Of a DNA stretch of 64,000 nucleotides, positions 24,978-38,470 are shown one piece after another. Origin of the DNA: Dillenia suffruticosa (taxonomy: Eukaryota > Streptophyta > Magnoliopsida > Dilleniales > Dilleniaceae); the NCBI GenBank assembly GCA_033439265.1, contig JAVTVX010000010.1, positions 27,145,056 through 27,209,055 on the forward strand, in the 5' to 3' direction. Position 1 is the first letter of the stretch. Each line of letters starts with the position of its first letter. Made by a program: the position numbers and the translations under genes. A model generated the notes under the pieces. The model saw only the letters and a list, made by a program, of their open reading frames with translations. It ran no database searches and was not told the DNA's origin.

Positions 24978-26298
24978 TTAACAGAAATTTAAAAGCCGAA
25001 GACGTCCTGCTAAGGACCAATCAAAGCACAAAAAGAAAAAACATCTCATCAACATAGTGCACAAATTGACAACACCGAGACCAAAACAAAATATTATACT
25101 TTATTCATACAATTCAATCTGAATTGTAACTTCAATTCTACAAAAATAAAAAATAAAAGAATAGAAATTTAGTTTCACCCACAACCGGTTTCTTGTCAAA
25201 TTGGGTAACAGTTCAATTAATATTAATCCAAAACAGTTAAGAAGTCAGATATCAAGAAATGAATTTAAGGACATCAAGAAACAGAAATAGTAGAACTGGT
25301 TTGCTCACCGTTTCCAAATAAAGAGACAGCAGAGAATTCTACAAACAGAAATGAAATCAAAATCAATTCACATCGAAAAACGAAATTAAACCCACAAAGC
25401 AAATGGATTCATTAATGATTATAAAATGAAAAATTTGCAAAACGAAAAACATAAAGGGGTTTCTTAGAATACCCTCAAAGAACTAAAAAAGCTCACCAAA
25501 TTCTGCACCCAAAGATAGAAATCAGAAGAGGGTTAGCGTGCAAGAATAAAACATGTTGAAATAAATAAAAGACCGAAAGAAAGATTCCAAATCAGGCTTT
25601 AGGGTTTTGAAAAAACAAATGGGGTTTGACAAAGACGGGATAGGGTACAAAGAATATTAATCAACAAGACCCATCTACAAGAAAGTACGAATTAAATGTC
25701 TACTGCACAGTAAAAAAATTAAAAAAGAAAAATCAAATTGAAAATTGTAAATGCCCAATTTTAGTGGGTTTCGATGAGGATCTGAAGTGTAAATTTCAAA
25801 ACTTTATCATAATCAAAAAAGAAAAATAAAGACGTTGCGAAGAGATTAGAGAAAAAACAGAAAAGGGTTTGCTAGGAAGGGGTTGAAGAAACGTCTTTGT
25901 TCTTTGCTTGAAGTTGAAAAGTGAAAAAGATTAAAATTAAGCCGGTCACCGATCGCCTTCAATAACCGTGAAATTGCAAGGTAGAGAGTAAGAAATTACT
26001 GAATAAACGATCATGTAGACAAAGACCCAATATTCAATTTGGGTTTAGCCTTGTGGGGGGTCTGACTGAAGTGAAGTCCCCTCTCCGGTGTGACTCAGGT
26101 TTTTTCAATAGTTGGGGAGAGAGAGAGAGAGAGGCAAGGGAAATCACTGACTGTATCGGTTCGGTCGATGACGAGTGTGCGTTTGGATATACGCACGCCA
26201 CCTGCGTATGTCCTCCAACCGCCAAAAAGGCAAATTACCTTCGTGAAATGAGTATTACCACTGCTCCTTCAACGACAACAAAGCTTTTAGCGGATTAA
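24978..26298 (-). promoter_or_regulatory. Leader and promoter region of the Yippee-like gene
   Basis: Candidate 5' UTR splice donors on the minus strand (GTGAGC at about 25304-25309 and 25494-25499) suggest a spliced leader that starts around 25.9-26.0 kb. A short GA run lies at 26117-26133. An open frame over 26053-26298 has biased composition and no domain, so I do not call it. Confidence 0.4.
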
Positions 26299-26735
26299 GT
26301 ACCCGTTTCGCCGGATTTTTCGGTTTCTTTTCTGCAGAGAACTCATGTGGATTTTTTAAAAACTCTGAAAAAAAAGAATTTTTTTTTACGAAGAAAATTT
26401 GAAAAGTAGTTTTAAGTAAAAGGAGCTTTTAGTTCTCCTTTTTTTAATATTCTAAATTTTTCAAAATTTTATATTTTTTTTATTTATATCCTTATATAAT
26501 TATTTTTATTCTATTATTATCTTTATTTAAATAATACAAAATTTCATATATATTTATTAATTTTTAACTTTTAACCTTATTTCAAGAGTAAAAAACTAAA
26601 AAAATAAAAAAAAATTAACTATTTTATTTCAAAAGTAAAAAATCAAACAACTCTTAACTTTTTTTTAAATAATTAATTTTTACTTCTACTTAAAAGGAGA
26701 AAATAAATCGAAAAAAAGTTCAGCCAAACGGATAC
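26299..26735. mobile_element. PIF/Harbinger-like MITE with TAA target duplication
   Basis: The 437-bp element has imperfect inverted ends: GTACCCGTTTCGCCGGA on the left and GTATCCGTTTGGCTGAA from the right (minus strand). TAA flanks both ends. It is AT-rich inside, with no coding capacity, and is the same family as 3899-4352. Confidence 0.6.
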
Positions 26736-26789
26736 TAAGTAAAATCAGTTATACGAATGTATTTTATAAAACCAATTTTATATTTTATC

Positions 26790-26833
<44 letters not shown>

Positions 26834-29800
26834 CATAATTATTTTTTGTATAATAATAATTATATTTTTATTTCGAATCAAACGATATAAATATTTATAC
26901 ATCATTATCCTCTGTTTTATATAATATTTTCATCTATACTTAATAATTTATAAATTTTTGTATTAATTTTATGTATGGTTGATTATCTAATATAACCCTC
27001 CTCTGAGGAGTTTTATTTTTTTAGTACTCCACAATAAAAAAATTAATTATTTTTGTAATATGATAAATAACAAAATATATTAATTTTTATTAATAAAAAT
27101 ATAAAACAGACATATGAGCCCATCCCAAATAAGACTTAACTCAAATCAAGTTGAAATAGGTCCAAAAGTAATTTCTAAAATTTTTATTTTTACATAAAAA
27201 AAATATATAAATTTTCTCAATTCCTCCCGCTATCTAAATAAAGAGATAAATTTATCCTAATCTGCAAAATAATTTATAAATTGTAAATGTCTCCCTATTG
27301 TACCAAATAAATATATCCCACGTTATAGCGCACGACGAATAGGACTACGGTCTAAACCATCCATATAAATTGTCCTTCCAGCGAATTTGGTCATAAATTT
27401 TAGGAAAATTACAAATGATCCCTCTATGGTTTGCAACATTAATATAAACTCCCCATGTATTTTTGAAATAAGCAAAAACTCCCTGCAGTTTACCCTTTGA
27501 CAAGTTGCCTCGTATTTTTTTGAAACTAACAAAAATTAGTCAGTGATTTGCAAATTTAGCAACTTGCTCCCTCCTACCCCACCTCTTACTAAAATAAAAA
27601 ATTAAACCAATATTTTGCGAGAGTCAAATAAATATCGATTGATTTAATAAAAAAATACGAAATCTATTAATTAAAACTTAAATTCAAATATTAAGAATAA
27701 AAAATACTATATTATAAGAGTTTTTTTTAAAAAAAAAGAGTTTAATAATAATTTGGATTAAATTAATTAAAATATAATTTTAAATATCGATTGATATAAA
27801 TATAAAAAATAAGACGCTCAAATCAATAAAAAGAGCTAAATCAGCTACGTAATAGTGCAAATGGTCATTTTACAAGAGTTGCAAAATTAATAATTTTTTT
27901 TTTTTGTTAGACAAAGATTTAAAATTTAGATCACACAGATTCGATACTCAGATCACACGATTAAAAAAAGAAGAATCGTGACTATTTGACTCTCAACTTG
28001 GAGACTCAAAGATCCATTGATTTCAACAAACAGCAGCATACCACACGAGACATCCGATTAATCAAAATACGTATAGAAATGAGCGTTGAATGGTGAGCAA
28101 AACCACAAAAGAAGAAAACCCCAAAAAGTCCACAGCTACTAATATGCGACTCTCTTTTCCTTTTTAACCGCTTCTTCCAACATGCTCATCACCAAAATTC
28201 AAAAACTCAATCCATGGCAGCAGATTTATGAAGACCCAAAATTTGAAAAGAAAAAAGTTTAACCAGAACCAATGAAGTGGGTTTACAAAACAATCAAAAT
28301 TACAGTTACCCATGTTGATTTTTAATGAAAAGATTAAACAAAACCCAACAAGCACGATTGAGGAAAAAATTAAAGGAGTAACTTGGGGTTATTAATGGGG
28401 AGGGGTGGGGGGGGGGGGAGAGTGCGAGTGGCGATTACCAAATAGTTACTTTTTGCTCTTCAATTCCAATGCGAGAGAGAGACGTTCCACATGGATATTT
28501 CAATCCTGTTTCAAATTTCCAGAGGAGGCAGAATTCTCCTCCTTACTTCTGAGACTAATCCCCGGTACATCGACTCTGGACAGGCCAATTTGTTTGCTGA
28601 CGTATGACTCAATCACGTACATGCAGAGGTCTATTCTTGACAGAGCTGAACGTTTAAAGTTATGGCGCTTGCCTGGCAAGCTGCAGATTTCCAAAATGAC
28701 TGCTTTGAGTTGAACAGTTACGTTAGTGTTCAAAGAAATAAATACATTGATATTTTTGTTAATAAAGTTTTAGTCGATATTAAAAATATAAATAATTTTA
28801 ATTTTAATTATTTTTAGATTATTTTCAATCAAAATAGTTTGATTGGATATACTAACATCACATGAGAGGGTCAAACCCACTTGATTGACAATAATTTGAA
28901 AGATAATATTAAGGTGATTTTGATATTATACTAATATGATTAACGAATAATCGATCTAATAAATAAAAATATTAGATTTATTAATTAAATTTAAAAAGTA
29001 AAAATAGAAATTGACTTTAAAATGAGAAAAAACATCACACCAATTTTTTTTTCCATCCGGAAAAAGCTACGAGTCTGAATAATTCCAAATCCGTGGAATT
29101 TGAGTTTACGCGGTACAACATAGTTTGTGATATTGATTGATGCCAAACTCTGGTGTCTGACCCGTTGGCAATTGCAGCACGAAACCTTATCTGGTAGAGG
29201 GAGTATTATCTTTTTCACACCCTAATTTTGCCCTCTTAAGACTTTTTGTCACTTAGAAACTACGGAAAATCTATAGTTAAACTTAAAGTTTAAGTATTAA
29301 ATTTAATAAATAATATTTTGTTTATAGAAAATCCATTGGAGATTGATTAATATTTAAAATATGGTTTTATAGGATTTTTGAGTATCGATACTCATGATTC
29401 TCAAAAACCTAAACAATAATAACAAAAGATCTTGGAATTTTTTTTTTTAGTCTTTAGATAGTCAAGTATTAATATTTAAAATAGAACTGTCGCTTACTAT
29501 TTTGCAATTAGCATGGTAGGTATAGCTAGCATATTATACGTAAATATTTTCTGTATGGGGCATGGAAAGAATATAATTAAGAGAAAGAGAGAAAGATCTT
29601 ATAAAAATATGTGAATGGTAAACAAGTTTTGTTTAAATCTTTTTTTAAGATAATAGTATTTGGATTCTCCTGGTGAGAGGGAGAGTCGATGGCCCCGACT
29701 CCCTACCCCATAAAGTCTAATCTTTGACAAGGAGAGAAAGGGACACAAGAACCAATACACGCCGGGGGCATAGTTCGAGTGATAGAATTTTTCTTTTTTT

Positions 29801-32050
29801 TTCTAATAAAAAAAAAATATACAATCAAATCAAATGAAATCAAATTAAAAAAGTAAAAATAAAAACGAAAAGACTATAGGATTTGAGCTTATCCCATGTG
29901 ACTATGAGCAATGGAAATCTAACCTGAGTTGCATGCCGTACTTGCTTCTATAATTAATCCAGGAAATGAATCTTAATATTGTACTAAAATTTTCATGTCT
30001 CCTCGGTTTAATTGTTTTTCGATTAATCAAAAGAAAATCCGTTGGGGCCATTGACTTGGTTGGTATTTGCCTTCTTTTGTTTTCCTTGAAATTCTTTCTA
30101 TATTTAGACGCTGAGAAGAATATAAATAGATAAATATTATTAGTGCTCAAAATTATTATTGACACAAGCTTTTAATTTCTTTTTGCATATTAAATAGACA
30201 AAATGTTCTTTTTAAATAATTAAACAATTTAGCCTTTATAAATTCAATTTATATTTTTTAATTATTTACTTTATCTTTTCAATCCCAAAAACAATCCTCT
30301 TGCTGCTCAATATGCCATGCTGCAATTGTTTTTTTTTTTTTTTTTTTTTATTAATAGTTTAGAGACAAGATTAGAGCCTAAGTAATAAAATAAAACGGGT
30401 TGTGTTTTCGAAGTAAATCTTCACTTTATTTATGTGTTCAAAATTTCATATATGTTTTTAATATTTAAAAATATAATAAAAGTGTCACTCAAGTTATGTT
30501 TTCATGGCAAACACATCCTTGGGTTTCTGTCTGACATTAAAATAGTTTTATAGCAATTACGTTCTTGCAAAATTATTAAAATTTTGCATTGAGTTACAAA
30601 ACTATAATGTTTTGACTTTACGTGAATTTTTTTATTTTTATTATAAATATTATAAATAAAATTAGATAAAATTAAAAAATAAAAATTAAATTGTGGCAAG
30701 TTAAGATTATAGGATACGGCAAAAGAGGTTTTTTTTTTTTCGAAGCGCCTCGGTGCTACTAAAAAAAAAAGGTGATTTTTTTTGGCTTTATTTATTATTT
30801 TCTACCTATTTGGTTGTTTAGTGTTATTAAAACTCTAAAATAAGAGCTTTTAGTTTTTAACATTTATTTCCTATTTTTGTTTGAAACCTTAGATTATATA
30901 TAATCTCTTGCTCTCTCATTATTTTCCTAAATTTTAAAATTTGTTTTTTCTTAGAATGTTTGCTTATTTACTTTTGAGATGGATTTTTTTTTACAGAACA
31001 TTATGATTTGTGTTTATCAAACCTTTCACCGTATTTCCAATGCATTAATTCATATATCCCTTTAAGAAGAAGTGAAGGTTATTATTTTCTCTTCCAAGTA
31101 CATAATACATATTTAAAAGAGGAAATTGCAAGGAGGGTGAGAATGGGCATGTAGCCTGGTTTCTTCATGTAGTAGATTTGGATGGGTAAGCTTAATCCAA
31201 CCAACGCCCTGCTACCACCCGGTGGCGGACCTAAGACCGAAAGGCAGGGATACAAAAAAATTATAGAATATTTATTCGAATAACAAATATAAATTATAAA
31301 ATTATATTAAAAATCTAAAATATCAACAAAAATAATTCAATCATAATATTTTGGTAGAACGAATAATAGATTTTTTTAATTTGAAAACAGTTTCAATGAT
31401 TAATCAGAGCAAATTAAAAAATAGAGCTTCCATATTTGGCAAGTGAATGAAATATAAAGAAAGAACCAAAGATGACGAAATAAAGAAAGGTAGTAGAGAG
31501 CCAGAGGAAATGGAAAAGAAAAAAAAAAAAAAAAGACGAAAAGGAAATGAGAGGGAGAAAACAAAATGGATGGGAAAAGAGGCCGAGAGGGAGAGGAGAG
31601 GGAAAGTTAAGGAGGGGAGGGAAAAGGAAAATCAATATCAAATTAATATTTTTTAGGGTTAAAATTTTATTTATTTATTTTTTTTTTAATTTTAAAGATT
31701 ACAAAATATTTTTTATATTGATTTAAAGTATATGACGGTGATATCATATTTTATTTTTGTTATGCGGTAGATTTTTAAAAAAAGATTATATAAAATTTAG
31801 TCAAATGAATGAGTTTTAAAAAAGATAGTGAGACAAAATTATAATTAAGTGGGTATAAAATAAATATGGATTATAAATACTAATTAAATTTTAGAAAGTT
31901 GGGAGGATGCAATTACCCATCCTTATCTTTATGTTGGTCCGCCTCTGGAGGGCTCTTTAGAGATGGCGCATGTAGACGGGATAGGATGCACCATTGACAT
32001 AGGCATACAGTCTAAGAACCGAACTCTGATGTATTAGAGCGGGTCTAAAA
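26736..32050. other. Gene-poor AT-rich region with repeat debris
   Basis: I found no convincing gene. A (TA)n microsatellite lies at about 26798-26828. Around 27400-27560 there are imperfect repeats of a CTCCCTATGGTTTGCAA-like unit, a kind found in plant transposon interiors. Poly(G) at about 28408-28418 and poly(T) at about 30329-30349 are simple runs. A frame at 28500-28733 (minus) could be a degraded exon, but I do not recognise it. The segment 31214-31953 has short inverted ends (GGCGGACC) and may be a degenerate DNA element, without a clear target duplication. Confidence 0.4.
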
Positions 32051-32056
32051 TTTGCC

Positions 32057-32310
32057 ATGAAAAATAATTTCACAAAGTTCCTAATGGAGAGACTCCCAAA
32101 TTCTACAATTAAGGAGTGCAAAGACCTTATGCAAAAAGTGGGGATCCAAGCAATCTCGTCTATTTGTAGAAAAAGAAACAAATGCATTGATCACCTAGCA
32201 AACTTTAGACACGTGCAGAATCCAGACATGCACATCTTCTGGTCTCCTCCAGATAGCATCAAAACTTCCACTCTCAGAACTAAGAGAGTTGGTCTAATGA
32301 CTCGTATTTT
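32057..32310 (+). pseudogene. LINE RNase H C-terminal remnant
   Basis: The plus-strand frame reads IKECKDLMQKVGIQAI, then ICRKRNKCIDHLANF, then HIFWSPPDSI. This is the order seen at the end of plant L1 RNase H domains (helix, YREGN-x-xADWLA equivalent, SPPD motif). The conserved ADxLA motif is altered to IDHLA and the upstream part of the domain is missing, so it is a dead fragment. A poly(C) run follows at 32322-32337. Confidence 0.5.
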
Positions 32311-34600
32311 GTTTTTATGTCCCCCCCCCCCCCCCCCAAACGAGAAAAAGGCTATCGAAACGGCTCTGTCCTTTTAGAGTCATAAGGGTACAAGATTTGT
32401 ATCGCCATTCATCCTTCTCTCTGGATTGGGTTAACAGACCAAGATTGTGACTTGTTGCATATCCAGCTATGCATTTCGTTGGATTGGGTAAGGCCAGCTG
32501 GATTGGGTTGGGCCAGCCTTGTTACTAAATTGGGCTCATGCGAAACCATGTTTGACTTATAACAGAATCTAATTACCTACAGTCAGTTGGTTTAATGAGA
32601 TATGATATTAAATTTATTTTCTAAGATCCCGAGTTCGACTAACGACTTAAGCATAAGCAGACTACATTAGGAGAGTTCCTAAATGGGCTATACAAGTCTC
32701 GAATCAAATTAATCGAAATATGATTCCGAATATCAATTAGTATAGTTAAAAAAAAAAATACCGAGGATGTACAAGACATGGTACCAAAAAAAAAAATAGC
32801 TGAAAAAACTAACTTAATTGAAAATATATATTAATGCTCTATCCACGACGGTGCTGAAAATATATTAAATTTGGAGTTAATCAATTAAGTTTTGTCAGGT
32901 GCTGAAAATATAAAAATAATATATTTTTATATATTAATGCTCTATCCACGACGGTGCTGAAAATATATTAAAAAAATAGCTTTATAAATTATAAATGATG
33001 GGCAATCAAAAGCTAACTCCAAATTTAGTATTTGGAGATGTTTTTATGTTGAGGGTATGGATGGCAAAATTAAAGAAAATTTTAAGTTTTGTCCCTAAAG
33101 ATTGTGCCTCTAACAACGTGACCTCAGAAACAAAGGGCAGGTGTCAACGTTTCCCCTGCTTCGCACCTTATATCTCATTTTTTTTTAACAAATCAATGAG
33201 CAAAAGAAAAATAACTAAATAAAAAGGTTCTAGGACGACAATATGTAATTAGATCGTGAAGAAGGGCAATTTCCTTCCTCACTTCTTATCAAGGGTGTTA
33301 TGACTCTCAGATTGAATCAGGTAGTGTTAATATCGGGTCAAGTCGGATAACATCGATACCTGAGTTCGGCTCAAGCATTGGATTGGTGAGCTCGAGCTCG
33401 AGCTCATGTTATTAAGTAATATTATTGGATAATGTTATTTAATTAATCAATTTTAGATAATAGATTCAAAATAATATATCTATAAATATAATTTTACATA
33501 TAAAAAATATTTTAAAAAATATAATTAATTGAGTTTATCGAGCCTTCAAACTCGATATAGTTAAACTTGAATTTAAGCTCGATACCAAACTAACCAAACT
33601 TGATTTTTTTTCTTGGTTCAGCTAACCAAACTTGATACCAAACTATCCTAGGAGCTCGAGTCGAGCTTTGTCTTCTTTCCTTTTATTTTGCAAAATTTTT
33701 TAATGGAAAATTTATTTTAATAATTTTCAAAAATTGCCTTTTTGTTTTCATTAAATAATTTTTTTCTTTTTATATATATTTTTCTTTAAAAATTTTTGCT
33801 TTCTTTTAATAATTTTCCAAATTTACTTTTTTCTTGTTTTTTGTTTTCTTTCCTTTTTTTTCCAAAAATTTTTAATTGAAAATTTATTTTAGTAATTTTT
33901 TCTTTTTGTAAATATATATTCCTTTTTTAACAAAAATTTTCCTTTTTTTCCTTTTTAATAATTTTGTAAATATTATATATAATTTGCTTTTTGTAATTTT
34001 TCCTTTTTTGTAAATATATATAATTTTTGCTTTTATAAATATATTACTTTTGAAATCAATTTCTAGGAAATTGACTTTCTTTTTTTTTTTTTTTTTTTTT
34101 TGTGAATGGGTAGTGTTATCCGAGCAGCGTAAAGTCGATATCCTAAAAGTCGATTTCAATAGTTTTGGAAGAAAAAAAACACACCATATTTTTTAGATTT
34201 TTTGCCATTCTCTCAATATTTTGAGAAATAACCCAATAAATCTCAATATAAATTAAAACTCTTCAACTAATTAAAATAAGAATCCACAAGCAAATGTTGA
34301 ATGTCTCCACACAAATATGGCGAAATTATTGTAGGATTTGGGTCACCGCTTCAACACAGATACTAAACGTTCGTAAAAGTGTTAAGAGGCACAATGGATA
34401 TAAAATGGACTCACTTGTAAATTTCATGAAATAATTAAAGGGATTCGGTGAAATATTCAAAACTTTTTTTTCTTGGGGGGAGGGGCAGTCTTTCTGCATG
34501 TTTATTTTTTATTTTTTTGGATCAGGACAAGACTCAAATCTAAATCTATTATAAGGGGAACAAAAATTGACGCCACGTGAGTTTAAATTCATGGCTTCTG
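32311..34600. other. AT-rich spacer with repeats, upstream of the peptide gene array
   Basis: Contents: a SINE-like copy at about 32585-32750 (plus; box-B-like CCGAGTTCGACT); a direct repeat of GCTCTATCCACGACGGTGCT at about 32839 and 32940; an interspersed repeat rich in GAGCTCGAGCTC-type sequence at about 33320-33670; and T-rich degenerate repeats at about 33680-34100. No gene is seen. Confidence 0.45.
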
Positions 34601-34609
34601 CATGTTTAT

Positions 34610-34978
34610 TAGACTAATTGAATTAGCCTTTTTTTTAAAAAAAAAATTAATTTACTAAATTTGCAATTATATATATTTTTCAGTTAAATTAGCTTTTCTT
34701 GCATTTAGATTAGCTTTTACACTTCTTAAAAGTTCATTTATTAAACTGAATCTTGCTCACTTATATATATTTATTTTTTATTCACGTTGCATTGGATTTA
34801 TTTTTGCATTAATTTTACCATTAAATTAGCTTTTCTGAAGTTAGATTAGCTTTTAAAATTAAATTTACAAAAAAAAGCTGATGTCATAAATTGCAAAAGA
34901 CTATATCAGTTAGCTTTAACAATTGAATTTACAAAATTTGCAGTTAAAATTTTCTCAATTAAATTTATTAAATTTGCA

Positions 34979-35024
<46 letters not shown>

Positions 35025-35205
35025 TATATATTTTCAATTAAATTAATTTTTTTGTAGATAGATTAGCTTTTAAAATTAAATTTACTAATTAAGAAAGTTC
35101 ATTTACTAAGTTGGAAACGACTTTGATTAACTATCTTTTACATTTGTATTATCATTTACGTAATTAAATTCACTAAATTTGGAGTTAGCTTTTCTATAAT
35201 TAAAT
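34610..35205 (+). repeat. AT-rich degenerate minisatellite upstream of peptide gene A
   Basis: Variants of TTAGCTTTT, AATTAAATTTACTAAATT and TTTGCAATTA recur with irregular spacing. The same vocabulary lies upstream of the other array genes. A (TA)n run sits inside, at about 34982-35021. Confidence 0.6.
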
Positions 35206-35209
35206 TTAT

Positions 35210-35254
35210 TATTGATTATGGTATCGTAAAGATTGATAGCCCATCACTTATAAA
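35210..35254 (+). promoter_or_regulatory. Conserved upstream block and TATA box of gene A
   Basis: ATTATGGTATCGTAAAGATT followed by a TATA-like CTTATAAA (35247-35254), 85 bases before the ATG. The same order occurs before each two-domain gene. Confidence 0.55.
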
Positions 35255-35338
35255 CCTCTATCCACGACTGTGGTGTAGTCCAATCTAAATCATCTTTCAT
35301 ATCTATTCTGAATCTAACCTTCTATTACCCACTTAGCT

Positions 35339-35408
35339 ATGGAGAAAGTTTCGATCAAATTATTTCTCCTTGTTGCTCTTTTGGCTATAGTGTCACTATC
35401 ACGTAAGC

Positions 35409-35452
<44 letters not shown>

Positions 35453-35700
35453 AATAATAGAATGGTTATTAAATTCTAATAATGCATCACACAGGTGTAT
35501 CATGTTGGATTTCTGGAGAAGCAGGAAAGGGACTAGGAGAAAGTCCAAATGCTATAATACAAGAATATCCAAATGCTATAATAGAGGAAATTCCTTGCGA
35601 AACTGATGATGACTGTGTTGAGCGATGTCCAAGTCCCTACAATATTAAGAAGTGCGTTACTGCTTCTGATGGGCAGAAATATTGTTATTGTGCTTTTTAA
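35339..35700 (+). CDS. Secreted single-domain cysteine-rich (defensin-like/NCR-like) peptide, gene A
   Basis: Two exons, 35339-35402 and 35495-35700, split by a 92-bp phase-1 GT-AG intron, give an 89-aa precursor. Residues 1 to about 24 form a signal peptide (MEKVSIKLFLLVALLAIVSLS). One six-cysteine module follows, at residues 56-87, spaced C-x5-C-x3-C-x8-C-x9-C-x-C. The CxxxC plus CxC pair is the CS-alpha-beta pattern of defensin-like and nodule-specific cysteine-rich peptides. An extra cysteine (25) sits just after the signal peptide. A 24-bp in-frame tandem duplication gives SPNAIIQE/YPNAIIEE in the spacer. The product is probably secreted; target and expression are unknown. It is the only single-domain copy that looks intact. 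A CT microsatellite (35412-35451) lies in the intron. Confidence 0.8.
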
Positions 35701-36835
35701 AAGTAGCATATCATTATATAACAATGTTACTGAAAATATATATTAGTCTTATTTTTAAATGAGACATGCGAGAGTGTGATGTAATCAAGTATAAACAGAT
35801 GAAATGAAGCAAGCAGCCATCTTTCCCATGGAAGTGGTGTTCCATTTCACATCTTATATTATTTTTTTTTGCCATTTATGCTATTTAATTTTAGAGACTC
35901 TAGTTTGACGGCAGAAGACTTCTGACAAGTGCTCATGTTAACCGAGAAAGAAAGGGATTTAAGAAAATTTGAATAACGATTATAAAATATGATATGAATT
36001 ATCCAAATATAAATAAAATTATAATATAAGATAAAATATAATCACGTAAAAATATTTATATTCTCGACTTCACTTAGTGAAATAAAAACACGATTATTAT
36101 AATCATATAAAAAAAATAAATATATATAACTAAACATGCGATATGAAATAGAATAAATAACATAAAAAGATTTATATAACCAATCTCATTTAGTAGGATA
36201 AAAACTTTAATGTTGTTGCCGTGTATATTAATTAATTTTAGCAACTCATCTTTAGTGAAAAATAGCACGCAACTCTTCGACTAATAAGATCTCAAATCAA
36301 TATCGTGTATTAACATTCCATTGATCCAATAAACCTGAACGATGACAATGTTTCAGTTAATTCCATAAATAACATATTAATCATTTTTTTTTAATTCTAC
36401 ACAACATTAATAAGTTGCAATCCCTATCCTCTCAATAGGCCAAATTAAATATCTAATATTTAAAGTATTACTTGTGCATAAATAAGTACATAAATCCAAG
36501 TGTTATAAAAGGATATTTTGATTTTAAAAATGCAAAAATAAATAATTACCGACTACGTTTTAAAAAATTGCAATTAAATTTGCTTTTTTGCAATTAGATT
36601 TAAAAAAAAATTTGCAGTTAGCTCTTTTTGTCCAATTAAGTTACAATCAAATTAGCTTTTACATATAAATTTACTAAAAAGCTTGAGTTAGTAAATTAAG
36701 GAAAAAAAAAAGAACCAAATAGCTTATACAATTGAATTATTTCTTTTGCTATTAAGACTACTAAATTTGCAATTAGATTTTACTCAATTACATTTATTAT
36801 ATTTGCGTTAGATATATTTTCAATTAAATTTATCT
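35701..36835. other. 3' flank of gene A and AT-rich spacer
   Basis: No gene. The part 36545-36835 is another block of the AT-rich TTAGCTTTT/AATTAAATTTACTAAATT minisatellite, here without a following gene, possibly left from a lost array copy. Confidence 0.45.
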
Positions 36836-36839
36836 AAAA

Positions 36840-38262
36840 AATATAGGAATAGAACAAAGTAATAATATAAAGGAGATGAGAGATAGTAATAGAAAAAAAC
36901 TTTTTTTTCCTCTTCTCTTCTCATTTTATATATGACTATCGAAACTTTTATATAGCATGATCTCTGCTTAAATCAACTACCCCACTAACTTCTAACATAA
37001 TTCAATTACTCCGCTAACTCCTATCATTATTTCACTAACTCCTAAATATTATGATACAATTAAATAAACGTGCAAACAACTATTAACTCAACAATCTCTC
37101 TCTTAAACTAATATTTGTTAATATTCAATTTAAATTATGCAGCCAACTTAATTAAACTTTATTGTCTGGAAGTGTAGAATCTTCTCCACAATGGTGGCGT
37201 CGTCCATCTTCTCGCCATGGAACCGCATCTTGTTGCTGATCTTCTTGCGCAATAGCTCGTGACCAGTTCACCATCCTTCATTGCCAATGCCTCAAAATTC
37301 TTTGTTAATGCTTGAAGTTGTGCTCGTTTCACTCTGACATGATACTTATTCTTCAAAGAATCCTAAATATCCTTGAAAGGTTTTTATTTTTTGGAAAGAA
37401 TAGTTTCCAAGATGGGACAATCAATAGACTGAAAAATATAAGTTTTTGAATTAAGGTCCTTTAGCTTTCTAGCTTCCGGTTCTATTTTTTGTGTCCCTGA
37501 CAACGTTACTTGGGCTGCTGGCTTTGGTACTCCAGATTCAACAACTTGCCAATACTCCTTGGAACTCAAGAAGTTCTCCATTAGCGTGCTCCAATGATCA
37601 TGGTGACCATCAAAGTGTGGGATGGATGCTTGCACAAAATTGGAATCTATAGCCATTGGGTGAATAAAATAGATGAAAAAAATTTGTTGTTGTTTTACGT
37701 ATTTTCACTAATATGCAGACTCTGATATCATTGTAAGGACAGGACAATGTAATAATATAAAAGAGAAAAGAGATGGTGCAAGAATTTTTTTTTTTTTAAT
37801 TCTCTACTCTTCTCATTTTTTATATATAACTTTTGAAACCTTTATGTAGGCATTGGGTGGGTTGGCTGCTTGCACAAAATTGGAATATCTGTATAGCCAC
37901 TGGGCGAATAAAATAGATGAAAGAAATTTGTTGCACCCTCATGTATTTTCACTAATCTGTAGCCTTTGAAACCATTGTAAGGATATAAAGAAAGAGAGAT
38001 AGTACCATGAAAAGGCCTTTTTATTTCTTCTCTACTCTTCTCATGTTTTATCGAACTTTTGAACCCTTCATAGAGACAAATACATAACATAAATCTCACT
38101 ATAACAGAAGTAGCCACCCATGATCTCTGCATAAATCAACTACTCCATTAAGTCCTAGTATATCTCAATTACTCCATTAATTCCTAATATTACTCAATTA
38201 ACTCCTAAATATTATGATAAATAAATCAACTACATAAACATGCAGACAACTATTAACTCAAT
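36840..38262 (-). mobile_element. Broken Ty1/copia-type LTR retrotransposon fossil (partial gag, LTR-like flanks)
   Basis: A minus-strand gag remnant lies at about 37159-37656 and has the copia gag start (IPHFDGHHDHWSTLMENFL, SKEYW). A sequence resembling the usual initiator-tRNA-Met primer site lies next to it at about 37720-37735. Related terminal-repeat-like sequence occurs on the left (about 36840-37110) and on the right (about 37735-38262), with a partial internal duplication on the right. There is no protease, integrase or reverse transcriptase region, so the element is far from complete and clearly broken. The repeats differ noticeably, which suggests an old insertion. Confidence 0.65.
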
Positions 38263-38279
38263 AAAAAAGAGTAGATTAA

Positions 38280-38470
38280 TTAGGTTTTACAATTATATTA
38301 GCATTTGTGGAATTAAATTTACTACATTTGCAGTTAGCTTAGTGAAACTGATGAGGGAGGATTGCACTGTCGAAAGATGTCCCAGTCCCTCCCTACAATA
38401 TAAAGAAAATATATTATTGGATAATATAATTAGTCTCATTCTTAAAGGTAATAAAATATTAAAGGAAATG
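38280..38470 (+). pseudogene. Relic of a single-domain peptide gene
   Basis: A short piece of the AT-rich upstream repeat runs straight into sequence related to the mature exon of gene A (around 38339-38405), followed by the gene-A-type 3' flank. It is a degenerate fossil with no intact precursor. Confidence 0.6.

Noticed and set aside
26053-26298. 81-codon frame upstream of the Yippee-like gene
   Set aside because: No domain, includes a GA-repeat-coded stretch, and lies in the promoter region of the opposite-strand gene.
28500-28733. 77-codon minus frame as a gene
   Set aside because: It looks like it might be a degraded exon, but no family is recognised and no neighbouring exons were found.
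36840-38262. Working retrotransposon
   Set aside because: Only part of gag and repeat-like flanks remain; it is an old broken copy.
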